Below are positions 6,911 to 15,142 of a stretch of 24,036 nucleotides of DNA, piece by piece (the first letter of the stretch is position 1; each line of letters begins with the position of its first letter). The position numbers were made by a program, and so were the translations under genes. This DNA is from a virus, in the IMG/VR virus record IMGVR_UViG_3300008012_000187, positions 1 to 24,036 of that record, one strand, 5' to 3'. Below the pieces are notes generated by a model. That model saw only the letters and a list, made by a program, of their open reading frames with translations, was not told the DNA's origin and ran no database searches.

Positions 6911-8208
6911 TATTTGTTCCTCTCGTTGTAAGCTGCAACTGCCATCTTAATAATCTTATCCTTTGTCTTACCTTTAAATTGAGGTGCATCTGACTTCAGG
7001 AAATCATCAATGTAGTCTTGTTGAGTTGCTGATTTATCCAAAACTTCTGTTCTGAGTCTTGGTTCTGTTCTGTTGAATTTCTGTGTTACTATTGATAGAT
7101 TAGACTTATCGTTATTCATAGGATTGTTATCTTTATGATGAACGTCCTTTCCCTTAATATCTTTGTTGTTCTTCATTAACCTACGTGCTTCATTTCTCTT
7201 TGCACGTCTTTTGATTTGTTCAGGTTGAGAATGGTAGTTTGCATACTCTTTTTTGTAATCTCTTTCTTCTTCGACTTCAGTCTCTTCTTTTTTACCCTTT
7301 TGATATTTCTTAATAGAGTCTCTTGCAGACTTCATCATTGCTTTTTGATGTGCCTTTTGTTGAGACTTAGTTTTTTCTCTTTGTCTATCTGCAAGTCTTT
7401 TTTCTGTGACTTCTTCTTTTTTACCTGAGTGTTGTTTCCATAGGTCTGCATCAGCAGTGGTTCTTGTCTTACCCCCTGTGATAAAGGAATTAACTCTTGC
7501 ATGTCCCCACTGTTCAGGGGTAGTCCCAGGCCTATGACCTGTTCTCCATGCAGCTACTCCTCTCTTATACACTTGTTTTAGAATACCAACTGCAATTCCT
7601 GACTTCGATGCTTTACTTTCAAGTGATTTATCTGCATCTCCTTCCTCTAACTCACTTAAGTGTGTAGAGTCTTCTGCATCGGGTAGTGTATCAAGTGTAT
7701 CTAAGAGAGACTCCATTGCCTTTTCTCTTTCTTTCTCTGCAGCTTTTCTTTCTGCATCTCTTTGTTTTTGAAGAGTCTCGTTTTCCTTTTCAGTAGTGTC
7801 TTTATCTTTTTGAGTTTCGTTTTGTCTCTCGTGTCTATCTTTGAGTGCTTCTAACTCATCTGTCTGTTTGTCTTTAAGTCTTTCTAGTTCATCTGCCTGT
7901 TTTGCTTTGAGTTTGGCAGCTGCCTGTGCATCTTCTCCAAACATCTTTTTAAATTTCTTAGTGTGTTGTGAAGGTTTAGTCTTTGCAGTTGCATCGCCTG
8001 GTGCAGGTTTGTATGCAGAAGAGTCGTTATCGTCCTTCTCTGCACCTTTCTCAAAGTGTCTTGCACGGTCTTGTTTAGTAGACTTAGACATTTCGTCTCC
8101 CTCTGCATCCTTACCATAGTATTTTGCAGGTTGAGTTCCATCTCTATCTTCGATGTCTTTATCCTGTCTTGCAGCTTTTTTAAATTTTTCTAAAATTATA
8201 TTTAACAT
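6910..8208 (-). CDS. Multi-domain coiled-coil protein with DUF5824-like and HNH endonuclease domains
   Basis: A 432-residue, very charged protein. The N-terminal part has a YKPAPGD segment and KPSQHTKKFKKMFGED. Residues about 97-170 form a lysine/glutamate-rich coiled coil with an imperfect 11-residue repeat (KQADELERLKD, KQTDELEALKD). Residues about 204-260 (VYKRGVAAWRTGHRPGTTPE, QWGHARVNSFITGG) match, from memory, the uncharacterised DUF5824 domain of T4-like phages. Near residues 350-380, VHHKDNNPMNNDKSNLSIVT is a typical HNH nuclease core with H357, H358 and N365. The fusion suggests a nuclease carried in or near the head, but that is inference. A GATAAATA box lies 5 nt before the start codon. 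Confidence 0.8.
   Translation of the reverse strand: MLNIILEKFKKAARQDKDIEDRDGTQPAKYYGKDAEGDEMSKSTKQDRARHFEKGAEKDDNDSSAYKPAPGDATAKTKPSQHTKKFKKMFGEDAQAAAKLKAKQADELERLKDKQTDELEALKDRHERQNETQKDKDTTEKENETLQKQRDAERKAAEKEREKAMESLLDTLDTLPDAEDSTHLSELEEGDADKSLESKASKSGIAVGILKQVYKRGVAAWRTGHRPGTTPEQWGHARVNSFITGGKTRTTADADLWKQHSGKKEEVTEKRLADRQREKTKSQQKAHQKAMMKSARDSIKKYQKGKKEETEVEEERDYKKEYANYHSQPEQIKRRAKRNEARRLMKNNKDIKGKDVHHKDNNPMNNDKSNLSIVTQKFNRTEPRLRTEVLDKSATQQDYIDDFLKSDAPQFKGKTKDKIIKMAVAAYNERNK
7837..7902 (-). repeat. Two tandem 33-bp coding repeats
   Basis: Two adjacent 33-bp units (7870-7902 and 7837-7869) encode KQADELERLKD and KQTDELEALKD in the coiled coil of the HNH-containing protein. A third, diverged unit (RHERQNETQKD) follows. 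They differ at synonymous positions, so the duplication is not recent. Confidence 0.7.
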
Positions 8209-8213
8209 AATAG

Positions 8214-8221
8214 TATTTATC
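8214..8221 (-). promoter_or_regulatory. Putative late promoter box (GATAAATA)
   Basis: GATAAATA on the minus strand overlaps the stop codon of the adenylyltransferase-kinase gene and ends 5 nt before the ATG at 8208. It differs by one base from the T4 late consensus. Confidence 0.45.
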
Positions 8222-9704
8222 CTTTCTTATTAAGGAGTTCTATTTCTCTCCATTTAGATGCAAGTTTATTAGATGGAAACTTAGATGTCCATGTTAACAT
8301 CTTACCGTAGAGTGCAGATGATTTTTGTTCTAATGCTTTTTTAGTATCATCGTTTTTAATTTCAACAAAATCTTTACCAAATAACCTTTTAAAATCGTTT
8401 GCATTTTTTTGAGCTGCATTCCAATCTGATTGAACAATTTCAGGTGGTAGTTTACGAGCTCTCTCTGCATTTCGTTCTTGTGCAAATTCTAATGATGTGT
8501 TTACATATACCATCTTATATTCATATCCAAGTGCATCTAACATATTTTTATATGTGACAATCTTTTCTTTCTTTGCAGCTGTGGTATCAAAGATTAATCC
8601 AAGTCTACCTTCAATATAGTTATCCATATTCTTTCCAGTAATCTGTTTTGCTTTTGCACGGATAGGGTCTACTTTACTAAAGTCTGCACCTCTAAGGTCA
8701 AGTGTCATCCCTGCTTTCTTTAGACCAACTTCAAATGCTTTATCTGTATTGACTAGTTTAAGACCAAGTGCTTTAAGGTTTAGTTTATCGACCACAGTGG
8801 ACTTACCACTACCTGGCCCACCCATAAGGAATACTGCTTTGAATATGCCTGGGTCATAAACACCCTCTTGTATGAGGTCTTCAATCATATAGTCGGGAAG
8901 TTCGTTCTCTATGAGTTTCATTCCCTTACGAATTGCTTTATATAAACCCTCTGCATCTGATTTGTTTTTAGTAGGAACACCTTCTTTAAATGATTCGAAG
9001 TCACCCTTCTCTGCAAACATTCTCATTTTAGATGCACTCATTCCTGATACATCATCTGCATCAGGGTCACGTTCACCTGCTGAGATAATTGTAATCTCTG
9101 CAAAATTGTAGAAACCGTGTCTACCTTTTACATTGTTGTATTTGGTGATAATGTTTTCGAACTCTTTAACTCTGTCTGAACCTACGACCATACGAATGTT
9201 GGTGTATTTCTTATCATAGAGGTAAGTAAGTATTTCAAAAATCTGACGTGCAGGTGTTTCTACGACAGTCACATTTTTGAAAAACTTCTTGAGGTATTTG
9301 ATTTTGTCTTTGTAAGATAAAGGATTCTTTACAGGGTCATTTGAATGTGAAGTAAACAATAGAGGTTGATAACCACCACTGGATGCCTTTGTAAGTTTAT
9401 CTACAAGTTTTGCATGTCCTGTGGTAGGTGGATTGAATCTTCCAAAGGTAAATACTACACCTTTACCTTTTGCCTCGGTTAAATTTTCAAAACTGTTTCT
9501 TTTTCTTTTCATTTTCTCTCGGTCTTGGTCTACCATGTCATCCATTTTATCCATGTTTTCATAACCATCTTTTGAAGTGTCGTATTCGAATGCTTTTGTG
9601 GGGTCACCCACTACCCAGTCATCTCTTTTAAACTTGATATTTGTTTGCATAGGATACTTTGGTAATGCAAACTCTTCTTCTAAAAATTGTTTAAATGATT
9701 TCAC
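8217..9704 (-). CDS. Bifunctional nucleotidyltransferase (NMNAT-like) and P-loop kinase with capsid-targeting-like leader
   Basis: A 495-residue protein starting at GTG 9704, which overlaps the upstream TAG as TAGTG. Leader: MKSFKQFLEE (1-10), similar to the T4 internal-protein capsid-targeting peptide MKTYQEFIAE that gp21 cleaves after I/L-x-E. A second L-T-E-A site lies at 75-78, just before the first domain. Domain 1 (about 80-265) is an HxGH-type nucleotidyltransferase: FTFGRFNPPTTGHAKL with TxGH at 94-97, VVGSDRVKEF, and SGMSASKMR (220-228) for the usual ISGT/S-x3-R motif. Domain 2 (about 288-450) is a P-loop kinase with GGPGSGKST (295-303). The layout recalls NadR (NMNAT plus nucleoside kinase), but the kinase is not clearly ribosylnicotinamide kinase. 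The substrate is unknown. Confidence 0.85.
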   Translation of the reverse strand: MKSFKQFLEEEFALPKYPMQTNIKFKRDDWVVGDPTKAFEYDTSKDGYENMDKMDDMVDQDREKMKRKRNSFENLTEAKGKGVVFTFGRFNPPTTGHAKLVDKLTKASSGGYQPLLFTSHSNDPVKNPLSYKDKIKYLKKFFKNVTVVETPARQIFEILTYLYDKKYTNIRMVVGSDRVKEFENIITKYNNVKGRHGFYNFAEITIISAGERDPDADDVSGMSASKMRMFAEKGDFESFKEGVPTKNKSDAEGLYKAIRKGMKLIENELPDYMIEDLIQEGVYDPGIFKAVFLMGGPGSGKSTVVDKLNLKALGLKLVNTDKAFEVGLKKAGMTLDLRGADFSKVDPIRAKAKQITGKNMDNYIEGRLGLIFDTTAAKKEKIVTYKNMLDALGYEYKMVYVNTSLEFAQERNAERARKLPPEIVQSDWNAAQKNANDFKRLFGKDFVEIKNDDTKKALEQKSSALYGKMLTWTSKFPSNKLASKWREIELLNKKG

Positions 9705-10081
9705 TACTCTTCACCTTCATCTTTCTTTTGTGTCTTTTTTAGTTCTTTTGCTTTAACAGATGGTAGAATTCTTTTTGCAAGTTTTTGAATGAATGCCTTT
9801 TTCTTTTCTAATCGTTTTTCTAATTCTGCTTTTGCACCTAACGATAAGTCTGACTTAGACTTATCCTTTAATATTTTCTTAATTAGAATATTTCGTGCTT
9901 GTTTTTCAGCTTTCGTTTTTAACTTTTCAGGATTCATCTGTGCCTTTTTCATTGCACGTTTTCTTTTCATAAGAATCTTTCCTTTGTTCTTACGAAATGC
10001 AGCTCGTTTCTTCATACGAGTTGCAAGTGAATCTACTTCATTAAGTTCTTGTTCTTCTAAAAAGTCTCTAAAAGATTTCAC
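9704..10081 (-). CDS. Small, highly basic protein with capsid-targeting-like leader
   Basis: A 125-residue protein rich in lysine and arginine (KKRAAFRKNKGKILMKRKRA, with LEKRLEKKKAFIQKLAKRIL further on), which suggests nucleic-acid binding. The N-terminus MKSFRDFLEEQELNE is nearly the same as that of the adenylyltransferase-kinase and resembles the T4 internal-protein leader, with L-E-E as the likely cleavage site. The start codon is GTG at 10081, overlapping the upstream TAG, with GGAG 6 nt before it. Short, basic, head-targeted proteins are the hallmark of T4 internal proteins (IPI-III), so I propose an internal head protein injected with the DNA. Not shown directly. Confidence 0.75.
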   Translation of the reverse strand: MKSFRDFLEEQELNEVDSLATRMKKRAAFRKNKGKILMKRKRAMKKAQMNPEKLKTKAEKQARNILIKKILKDKSKSDLSLGAKAELEKRLEKKKAFIQKLAKRILPSVKAKELKKTQKKDEGEE

Positions 10082-11289
10082 TATTTACTCCAGTTCTTTG
10101 TTGCAGTAAAGTTATTCTGACTAAATTCTAATCTGTCAACAAACTTGACAGCCTTACCATTAATGTCTATGCAAACATATCCTTCAGGATTTACTGCTTT
10201 CAATCCTTTATCTGTTTCTACAAAAGTTCCGATTGACTTTATTCTATTTAGAGAGTTTATAATAATACTCTTTGCCTCTACAATCTTCTCTTGAAACTTG
10301 GTGAGTGCAATTAGAAAGTTCTTCAAACTTCTGAGTTCTCTTAATACTTGTTCACCAATCTCTCTCTTCATCTGTTTTGTTTTTTCTTGTTTTACTTTAC
10401 CAACTACTTTATCAGTCCAATAACTTTCAAAGTGTGTAATATATCCTTCGTAGGTAGGTTTAAAACTATTACCTCTAATTAATCCATTAGTGTATGTCTT
10501 GTATGATGCACCTGCAGCTGACTTTGCAGCAACAGTGTCTTGTATTTTTCTAAAAGTATCTAAGTCTTTCTTTTTAATCAGATGAAACTGTTTTCCTACG
10601 TCAGTTAATACTTTTGTAAGTTCAACACTTTCTTTTGCAGTCATAGATGAACTACCTGATTCATCTTTATACTTTGCATCATCAATCCAAACATCTCTGT
10701 TGTGTCCTAAACTAGAAATGTTTGCACCAAAGGATGCACTTAAATCTTCAATCGTTCCACCTGTGTAGGTAGTGTGAAACACAATACCCATCTTTGCATC
10801 ACCAATAGTCTTACCTAATTCAGAATCTTTCTGCACTGCATACTTAATAGTGTTAGGTTGGAAGGTAATACACTTCATACCATCAATGGTTTCTTCTTTT
10901 TTATCTGAATCAGTAAACATGAGATCACCTTGGAGAATGGTGTTCCATGATAACCTAGAAAGATATTTAAAACCAATTAAAAACTTATCCTTGAGGTCAC
11001 CACCTATATCAGAAGATTTCTTAATCTCATCTTCTGAAGTGTAGTAGAGAGGTGTCTTATTAAATAATGATTTTTTTGCAATGAAAAACTGTTTGGTCTC
11101 AGGATGAAGACCACAGAAAAATGCAGGAGCTCCGTCCCATTTGACTGTCATGTTGACACGAGACTTACTGTTACCCTTTAACATGTCTCTAAGACCTAAT
11201 AAAAAGTATACAGCTCCTCTTCCCCCATCAATTCCTTGATTAAGGATTTCATCTTCAACATGTTCTAAATGGAGATTTTTTGCTCCCAT
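10081..11289 (-). CDS. KxDG nucleotidyltransferase-like protein (ligase/capping superfamily candidate, DUF6267-like)
   Basis: A 402-residue protein. It starts MGAKNLHLEHVEDEILNQG and then VNMTVKWDGAPAFFCG, where K50-W-D-G53 fits motif I (KxDG) of covalent nucleotidyltransferases such as DNA/RNA ligases. Further signs in the right order are FFIAKKSLFNK (62-80), TILQGDLMF (motif III-like, about 115-123), GIVFHTTYTG, and near the C-terminus PEGYVCI (E369-G370, motif IV-like) followed by GKAVKFVDR (K379, K382, motif V-like). I recall it as the DUF6267 family of T4-like marine phages. Ligase, adenylylating or inactive relatives are all possible. AGGTG lies about 4 nt before the ATG. The downstream gene overlaps by 1 nt, so it probably works together with the kinase-nucleotidyltransferase. 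Confidence 0.75.
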   Translation of the reverse strand: MGAKNLHLEHVEDEILNQGIDGGRGAVYFLLGLRDMLKGNSKSRVNMTVKWDGAPAFFCGLHPETKQFFIAKKSLFNKTPLYYTSEDEIKKSSDIGGDLKDKFLIGFKYLSRLSWNTILQGDLMFTDSDKKEETIDGMKCITFQPNTIKYAVQKDSELGKTIGDAKMGIVFHTTYTGGTIEDLSASFGANISSLGHNRDVWIDDAKYKDESGSSSMTAKESVELTKVLTDVGKQFHLIKKKDLDTFRKIQDTVAAKSAAGASYKTYTNGLIRGNSFKPTYEGYITHFESYWTDKVVGKVKQEKTKQMKREIGEQVLRELRSLKNFLIALTKFQEKIVEAKSIIINSLNRIKSIGTFVETDKGLKAVNPEGYVCIDINGKAVKFVDRLEFSQNNFTATKNWSK

Positions 11290-11301
11290 AATACACCTAT
11301 T

Positions 11302-11760
11302 TTATGCAGGGGTTGGATATGATGTTCCGTCCCAAGTTCCTGCTTCTATTTGTAAGTATACATCTTTTTTTGCAACAAGTAAAGTTTTATGTGTTTCAAA
11401 ATTTGCTTTTTCTGAAGTGTATAATGCTGCCATTCTCTGACAATAATGTTCAACAGACTCGTGTCTTGCATAATCCAAATTTGCATTTACATGAGTTGCA
11501 TCAGGTTCCCAATTAACTGGATTACCCTCATCATCTGTCCATGTGTAGTATAACTCCCATACAAAATCATTTCCGTTTTCCTCATCTTGGACACCGAATT
11601 CAGCTGTATGTAGTGCTGCTAATTGTTCTCTTGTTGTTACTGTAGAGATATCTACATTACTAAAAAAATCAATTCTTTGCTGGACTTGAGCAATATTTGC
11701 ATCTTGTATATCAATTAAAGGTTGTAGGTGATTATCAATGTAATCTTGTTGTTCTGACAT
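11302..11760 (-). CDS. Hypothetical late protein (MSEQQDYIDNHLQPL)
   Basis: A 152-residue, acidic and mostly helical protein, with the start set at ATG 11760 by a strong GGAGG Shine-Dalgarno (plus-strand 11766-11770). A TTG four codons upstream is not used in this model because it overlaps that site. It begins MSEQQDYIDNHLQPLIDIQD, has YYTWTDDEGNPVNWEPDATH in the middle and ends LQIEAGTWDGTSYPTPA, a GTW-G-x-SYP ending like those of small tail-fibre assembly or virion accessory proteins. A late promoter box lies 31 nt upstream, so it is a late gene. Function unknown. Confidence 0.8.
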   Translation of the reverse strand: MSEQQDYIDNHLQPLIDIQDANIAQVQQRIDFFSNVDISTVTTREQLAALHTAEFGVQDEENGNDFVWELYYTWTDDEGNPVNWEPDATHVNANLDYARHESVEHYCQRMAALYTSEKANFETHKTLLVAKKDVYLQIEAGTWDGTSYPTPA

Positions 11761-11791
11761 ATTTGCCTCCAAATAAATATGTTTACAAGAC

Positions 11792-11799
11792 TATTTATG
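11792..11799 (-). promoter_or_regulatory. Late promoter box (CATAAATA)
   Basis: CATAAATA on the minus strand, 31 nt before the ATG at 11760 and followed by a GGAGG Shine-Dalgarno, the normal late-gene arrangement. It overlaps the stop codon of the 58-aa gene just upstream. Confidence 0.65.
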
Positions 11800-11971
11800 T
11801 TTTTGATAACGGTGTGGACTGGAGTTTGTTGTCTATCTTCTCTAATCTTGAAGAGATTTGTGCAACTTGTTCTTGATTTTTGTTCTTTTTTGCTAAGCGG
11901 AGTGCTTTTTTAAGTTCTATCTTCTTTGATATACTTTCAATAACTTCACGACATTTTAAATAATTAGCCAT
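11795..11971 (-). CDS. 58-residue helical hypothetical protein
   Basis: A short gene on the minus strand, ATG at 11971 and TAA at 11797-11795: MANYLKCREVIESISKKIEL, then KKALRLAKKNKNQEQVAQIS, SRLEKIDNKLQSTPLSKT. It is basic and can form one or two long helices (a small coiled coil). A perfect TATAAATA box lies 28 nt upstream, a normal late-promoter distance, which supports the gene being real. Its stop codon lies inside the next late promoter. No strong Shine-Dalgarno is visible. Not recognised. Confidence 0.65.
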   Translation of the reverse strand: MANYLKCREVIESISKKIELKKALRLAKKNKNQEQVAQISSRLEKIDNKLQSTPLSKT

Positions 11972-11999
11972 AATTAATTACATTTTTTACTTCACTTAC

Positions 12000-12007
12000 T
12001 ATTTATA
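12000..12007 (-). promoter_or_regulatory. Late promoter box TATAAATA
   Basis: A perfect TATAAATA on the minus strand between the helicase stop and the 58-aa gene, 28 nt before its ATG. It marks the change from replication genes to late genes. Confidence 0.7.
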
Positions 12008-12028
12008 CCATCATAAAGGAAAAAATGT

Positions 12029-13426
12029 CTAAAAATTAAACTCTTTAAATTTGTTTGAACGACCTCTATCAAATAGTGGAACACTGTCATCGGCAGTTTC
12101 AGCTGCATCGATTAACTCTTCTTGTGCTTCCTGTTCACAATCATACAACTTCATACGTGAACGGTCAACTCCAATTACAAACCTTTTAAACACAGTTGGG
12201 TCATTATATCGATTCTTCAACTGTTTAACCACTAGTTGGTCAAGTTCTTCAAGTTCATCACTTGTAATAAGTGCAAACATAAAGTCTGCTGTTGCAGGTA
12301 GACCAAATGACTCTGAAGTATCAGTTAGACTAATGTCTGTTGAACCATAACCACTTCTTGTAGTTTGTGTTGCACTGACCATAGGGACATCCATTTCAAC
12401 TGCAAGACCACGAAGTTCTTCTGCAATACTCTTTACAAGTGTGTAAGAGTTTGCACCTTGGCCTGGTCTGATTCTATGTGATGAACATATGTTAAGATAA
12501 TCAATAAAAATAATATCAGGTTTGAAATCTTTTTTGATTTTCAACTCTTGTGCAAGATGTCTGAAGTGACCTACGTGTGCTTGTGCAGTAGGATACTCTT
12601 TAATGATTAATCTACCCTTAGTTTTATCTTTGAGTTTCTCAATCTTTTTATCAAACAACTTCTTGTTCATTTCAGGAAGGTCTTTCATAGGAACATTCAT
12701 TATATTTGCATCAATACGTTCTGCAATACGTTCCTCTGACATTTCCATAGTAATGTAGAGAACATTTTTGTTCATCATTAGAGCTGATGCTGCCATGTGA
12801 CACATGAACAATGACTTACCAACACCCGTCCCTGCAAGGACGATATTAAGTGTTTTATTTGGTAGTCCACCTTTAGTGATTTTATTGAAATACTCTAAAT
12901 CAAAAGGAAGTTTTTCTTCTTCAGTATGATAAAATTCAAATCTTCTATCTGCATCTTCTAACTGGTCATGACCAATATGTTGGTCAAAAGACACGGAAAG
13001 TGCTCCCTTAAGAAGTTCAGGTATTTCACCAGTAGACCGTTGAGACTTCTTATCAAGGACATCAATAGAGTCCATAACTGCAATATAAATTGCACGGTCT
13101 TTACACCACTGTTCGGTTTCGTTGACTAACCACTCTTGTGGAGTAGGTTCAACATCTTTTCCTATAAACTCAACAACTTTTTTTGAATCCTTAAGAAGGT
13201 TATCACTAATATTAGTGACCTTATCAAGGTTAATGAGAAGTGCTTCAGTTGTTGGTGATTTTGTATACTTTTCAAAATAGGAATTTATCTCTGTAAAGAT
13301 AGTCCGTTCAGAAGCTTCGGTGAAATACTCTGACTTCAGATAAGGAATACACTTCCGTGTAAACTCATCACTCTGAATCAGATTCTTCAGTATTGTTTGT
13401 TCTATTCTCTGTTCCATCTGTTCCAT
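12029..13426 (-). CDS. 41: Replicative DNA helicase, T4 gp41 (DnaB-fold) type
   Basis: A 465-residue DnaB-like ring helicase that unwinds DNA at the phage fork together with primase. The N-terminal region ([20 protein letters not shown], then SEYF) lines up with the T4 gp41 start. Walker A is [10 protein letters not shown] (G199-S205), and Walker B lies in [11 protein letters not shown] (about 303-312). Later motifs include [12 protein letters not shown] and [10 protein letters not shown]. The start overlaps the end of uvsX by 59 nt; a second ATG at 13417 is equally possible. The uvsX-41 order is the same as in T4. Length is close to T4 gp41. Confidence 0.95.
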   Translation of the reverse strand: MEQMEQRIEQTILKNLIQSDEFTRKCIPYLKSEYFTEASERTIFTEINSYFEKYTKSPTTEALLINLDKVTNISDNLLKDSKKVVEFIGKDVEPTPQEWLVNETEQWCKDRAIYIAVMDSIDVLDKKSQRSTGEIPELLKGALSVSFDQHIGHDQLEDADRRFEFYHTEEEKLPFDLEYFNKITKGGLPNKTLNIVLAGTGVGKSLFMCHMAASALMMNKNVLYITMEMSEERIAERIDANIMNVPMKDLPEMNKKLFDKKIEKLKDKTKGRLIIKEYPTAQAHVGHFRHLAQELKIKKDFKPDIIFIDYLNICSSHRIRPGQGANSYTLVKSIAEELRGLAVEMDVPMVSATQTTRSGYGSTDISLTDTSESFGLPATADFMFALITSDELEELDQLVVKQLKNRYNDPTVFKRFVIGVDRSRMKLYDCEQEAQEELIDAAETADDSVPLFDRGRSNKFKEFNF

Positions 13427-14429
13427 ACTTAAAATGCTTGTTTACCACTGTTTCTAATTTAACCATCACATCGTCTGTGAAATACTTTTCAGGATTGTTA
13501 TTGATTGTCTTTGCAAACTCAGTCTTACCATTAGGAAGTTCTACTCGTGTAGATGACTTCTTAAAGATACCACTTGCAAGTGCAAGGTCTAACAACCCAT
13601 AGTATCTGTCGAGACCTTTATCGTATGTCAAACGGACATCAACGACTCTGTTTTCAACAGTCAATCTAGATTTTGCATTCTTACAATGCACAATATTACC
13701 AATCACCTCAGTTCCATCTTTCTCTTTCTTTTTAGAAAGATATACGATAGATGAAGCTGCATACTTAAGACCTGAACCACCACCCATTTCTTTCTGTGGG
13801 AACATGGAACCGATAACATCGTATGTATGATTTGTAACAATCATAGGAACTTTTGCACGTCCTAACTTCAATGTCAAAACTCTGAATGCACCTTTTGTTA
13901 CTTGTGCTCGAGTCATGTCACGAGTTTCCTTACCGTCTGCTGTGTCTTCAATTTCTTTAGTAGTTGATAACATACCAAGTGAATCTAAAACGAACATCAT
14001 AGGTGGACGTTTGTCCTCAGGGGTTTCAAGATATTTGTCTAGTATGTTGATTGACTGTGTTCTAAATTCTTGAACAGTCACAACAGGAACAATGACAACA
14101 CGAGTCGAGTCAATACCTCTTGACTCAATCATATCTTTTGTAATTGCAGATTCAGACTCAAAGTAGATAACTGCACTATCGGGATGGTCTTCCAAGAATT
14201 GTTTTACCATACCTAATGCAAAGAAAGTCTTACCAGTTGCAGATTCACCTGCAAGAGCTGTAATCTTGTTTGAAGGTAGTCCACCGTATAGTGAACCACT
14301 TAATAATGCATTGAAGATGAATGACCCACTATCTATAAATGTGTCTACATCCCCAGCTGCAACACCATCAGCAACGATACTAGCGTATTCGTTACCACTG
14401 GATTTAACTAAGTCTTTTATAAATGACAT
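13368..14429 (-). CDS. uvsX: UvsX RecA-like recombinase
   Basis: A 353-residue strand-exchange protein of the T4 UvsX family, acting in recombination-dependent replication and repair. Walker A is GESATGKT (61-68), and Walker B is MMFVLDSLG (about 144-152). Other RecA-like features are [14 protein letters not shown] (87-100), [20 protein letters not shown] and [20 protein letters not shown] (DNA-binding loop region), with an acidic C-terminal tail (NNTEESDSE). The ATG at 14429 is chosen over GTG 14435 because GAGGAG then sits at proper spacing. It is followed by the gp41 helicase. Confidence 0.96.
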   Translation of the reverse strand: MSFIKDLVKSSGNEYASIVADGVAAGDVDTFIDSGSFIFNALLSGSLYGGLPSNKITALAGESATGKTFFALGMVKQFLEDHPDSAVIYFESESAITKDMIESRGIDSTRVVIVPVVTVQEFRTQSINILDKYLETPEDKRPPMMFVLDSLGMLSTTKEIEDTADGKETRDMTRAQVTKGAFRVLTLKLGRAKVPMIVTNHTYDVIGSMFPQKEMGGGSGLKYAASSIVYLSKKKEKDGTEVIGNIVHCKNAKSRLTVENRVVDVRLTYDKGLDRYYGLLDLALASGIFKKSSTRVELPNGKTEFAKTINNNPEKYFTDDVMVKLETVVNKHFKYGTDGTENRTNNTEESDSE

Positions 14430-14471
14430 ATGCACTTCTCCTCATAATGTATTATTTCTTTTTACTATGTA

Positions 14472-14500
14472 ATAATAGTATATAAATGTCTATTTGTCTA
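14472..14500 (-). promoter_or_regulatory. Possible sigma70-type early promoter for uvsX
   Basis: On the minus strand TAGACA (14500-14495), a 17-nt spacer and TATTAT (14477-14472) fit a host sigma70 promoter. It lies about 43 nt before the uvsX ATG and overlaps the end of the upstream small membrane gene. In AT-rich DNA such matches can be chance. Confidence 0.3.
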
Positions 14501-14684
14501 GAGGTTTTTGCTTTTTATTTTTATTTGGGTGACAATGTCCCATAGATAGGGGCTCATCGAATCTTACATGTTCTTCCATCATTACTTTAATTTGATGTAT
14601 TTGTATTTCCATTATACCTAAAATAATGAAAACTACTACAAATCCAAGTAAGAAGAAACATTCTAACACTGATAACGTCATCAT
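14490..14684 (-). CDS. Small single-pass membrane protein
   Basis: A 64-residue protein with one N-terminal membrane helix (LECFFLLGFVVVFIILGIME, about 7-26), followed by a helical polar segment and a charged C-terminus (HCHPNKNKKQKPLDK). The start ATG overlaps the nuclease stop as ATGA; a second ATG follows at once. Phage proteins of this size and shape often act on the host membrane, for example in superinfection exclusion or lysis timing, but nothing here shows which. Confidence 0.65.
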   Translation of the reverse strand: MMTLSVLECFFLLGFVVVFIILGIMEIQIHQIKVMMEEHVRFDEPLSMGHCHPNKNKKQKPLDK

Positions 14685-15124
14685 ACTAAACCTTGTTCAA
14701 TCAGAAACTTTCTGTTCTCCATGTGTTTGGATTGAACTAACTCCTTGTTTTCACCAGTGTATTCCACTGCATGTCTATCAGTTATCATTTGTGCATTGAC
14801 ACAAAACTTAGTTTCGTTTTCAAATACTGGATGACCTTCATTCTCTACAGAATGAACCCATATCTCACCTAGTATTCTTCCGAACTTACCTTTGTCGTGT
14901 GAAATGAGAGAGACTTTACCTCTAGATAAAAGGTCTTTAAGATGTTTCTTGGATGCCTTACCGAACTTCTTCTCTTCTAAATCTCTTGTGCGAGATTCAG
15001 GAGTATCGATACCCATAAGTCTGACCCTTTGTTTTTTGTAGGTCATTCCGAATCCAAGGTCAATGTCGACATCGATTGTGTCACCATCAACCACTTTTGT
15101 TACTGATACATTATATTGATACAT
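14681..15124 (-). CDS. Thermonuclease (SNase-fold) family nuclease
   Basis: A 147-residue protein with the staphylococcal nuclease-like OB fold: VTKVVDGDTIDVDIDLGF (7-24), KKQRVRLMGIDTPESRT (30-46, with R and the metal-linked D) and HDKGKFGRILGEIWV (about 75-89, catalytic R). It has no signal peptide, so it acts inside the cell and may take part in host DNA breakdown or DNA repair. An AAAGGA Shine-Dalgarno precedes the ATG, and a perfect TATAAATA box is 8 nt before the start. A hairpin terminator stands just upstream. It overlaps the downstream membrane gene by 4 nt. Confidence 0.88.
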   Translation of the reverse strand: MYQYNVSVTKVVDGDTIDVDIDLGFGMTYKKQRVRLMGIDTPESRTRDLEEKKFGKASKKHLKDLLSRGKVSLISHDKGKFGRILGEIWVHSVENEGHPVFENETKFCVNAQMITDRHAVEYTGENKELVQSKHMENRKFLIEQGLV

Positions 15125-15132
15125 AATCCTTT

Positions 15133-15140
15133 TATTTATA
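15133..15140 (-). promoter_or_regulatory. Late promoter box TATAAATA
   Basis: A perfect TATAAATA on the minus strand, 8 nt before the nuclease ATG and only 2 nt after a terminator hairpin (15143-15166). An AAAGGA Shine-Dalgarno falls between box and ATG, so a transcript from here would start inside or after it. Confidence 0.55.
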
Positions 15141-15142
15141 AG

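Noticed and set aside
7884-8141. Second minus-strand frame inside the HNH/coiled-coil gene
   Set aside because: A shifted frame over lysine-rich codons, without start signal or plausible protein composition.
11302-11772. Longer version of the 152-aa gene starting at TTG 11772
   Set aside because: The TTG start overlaps the GGAGG Shine-Dalgarno that clearly serves ATG 11760.
13368-14435. uvsX start at GTG 14435
   Set aside because: The Shine-Dalgarno GAGGAG would be too close; spacing fits ATG 14429.
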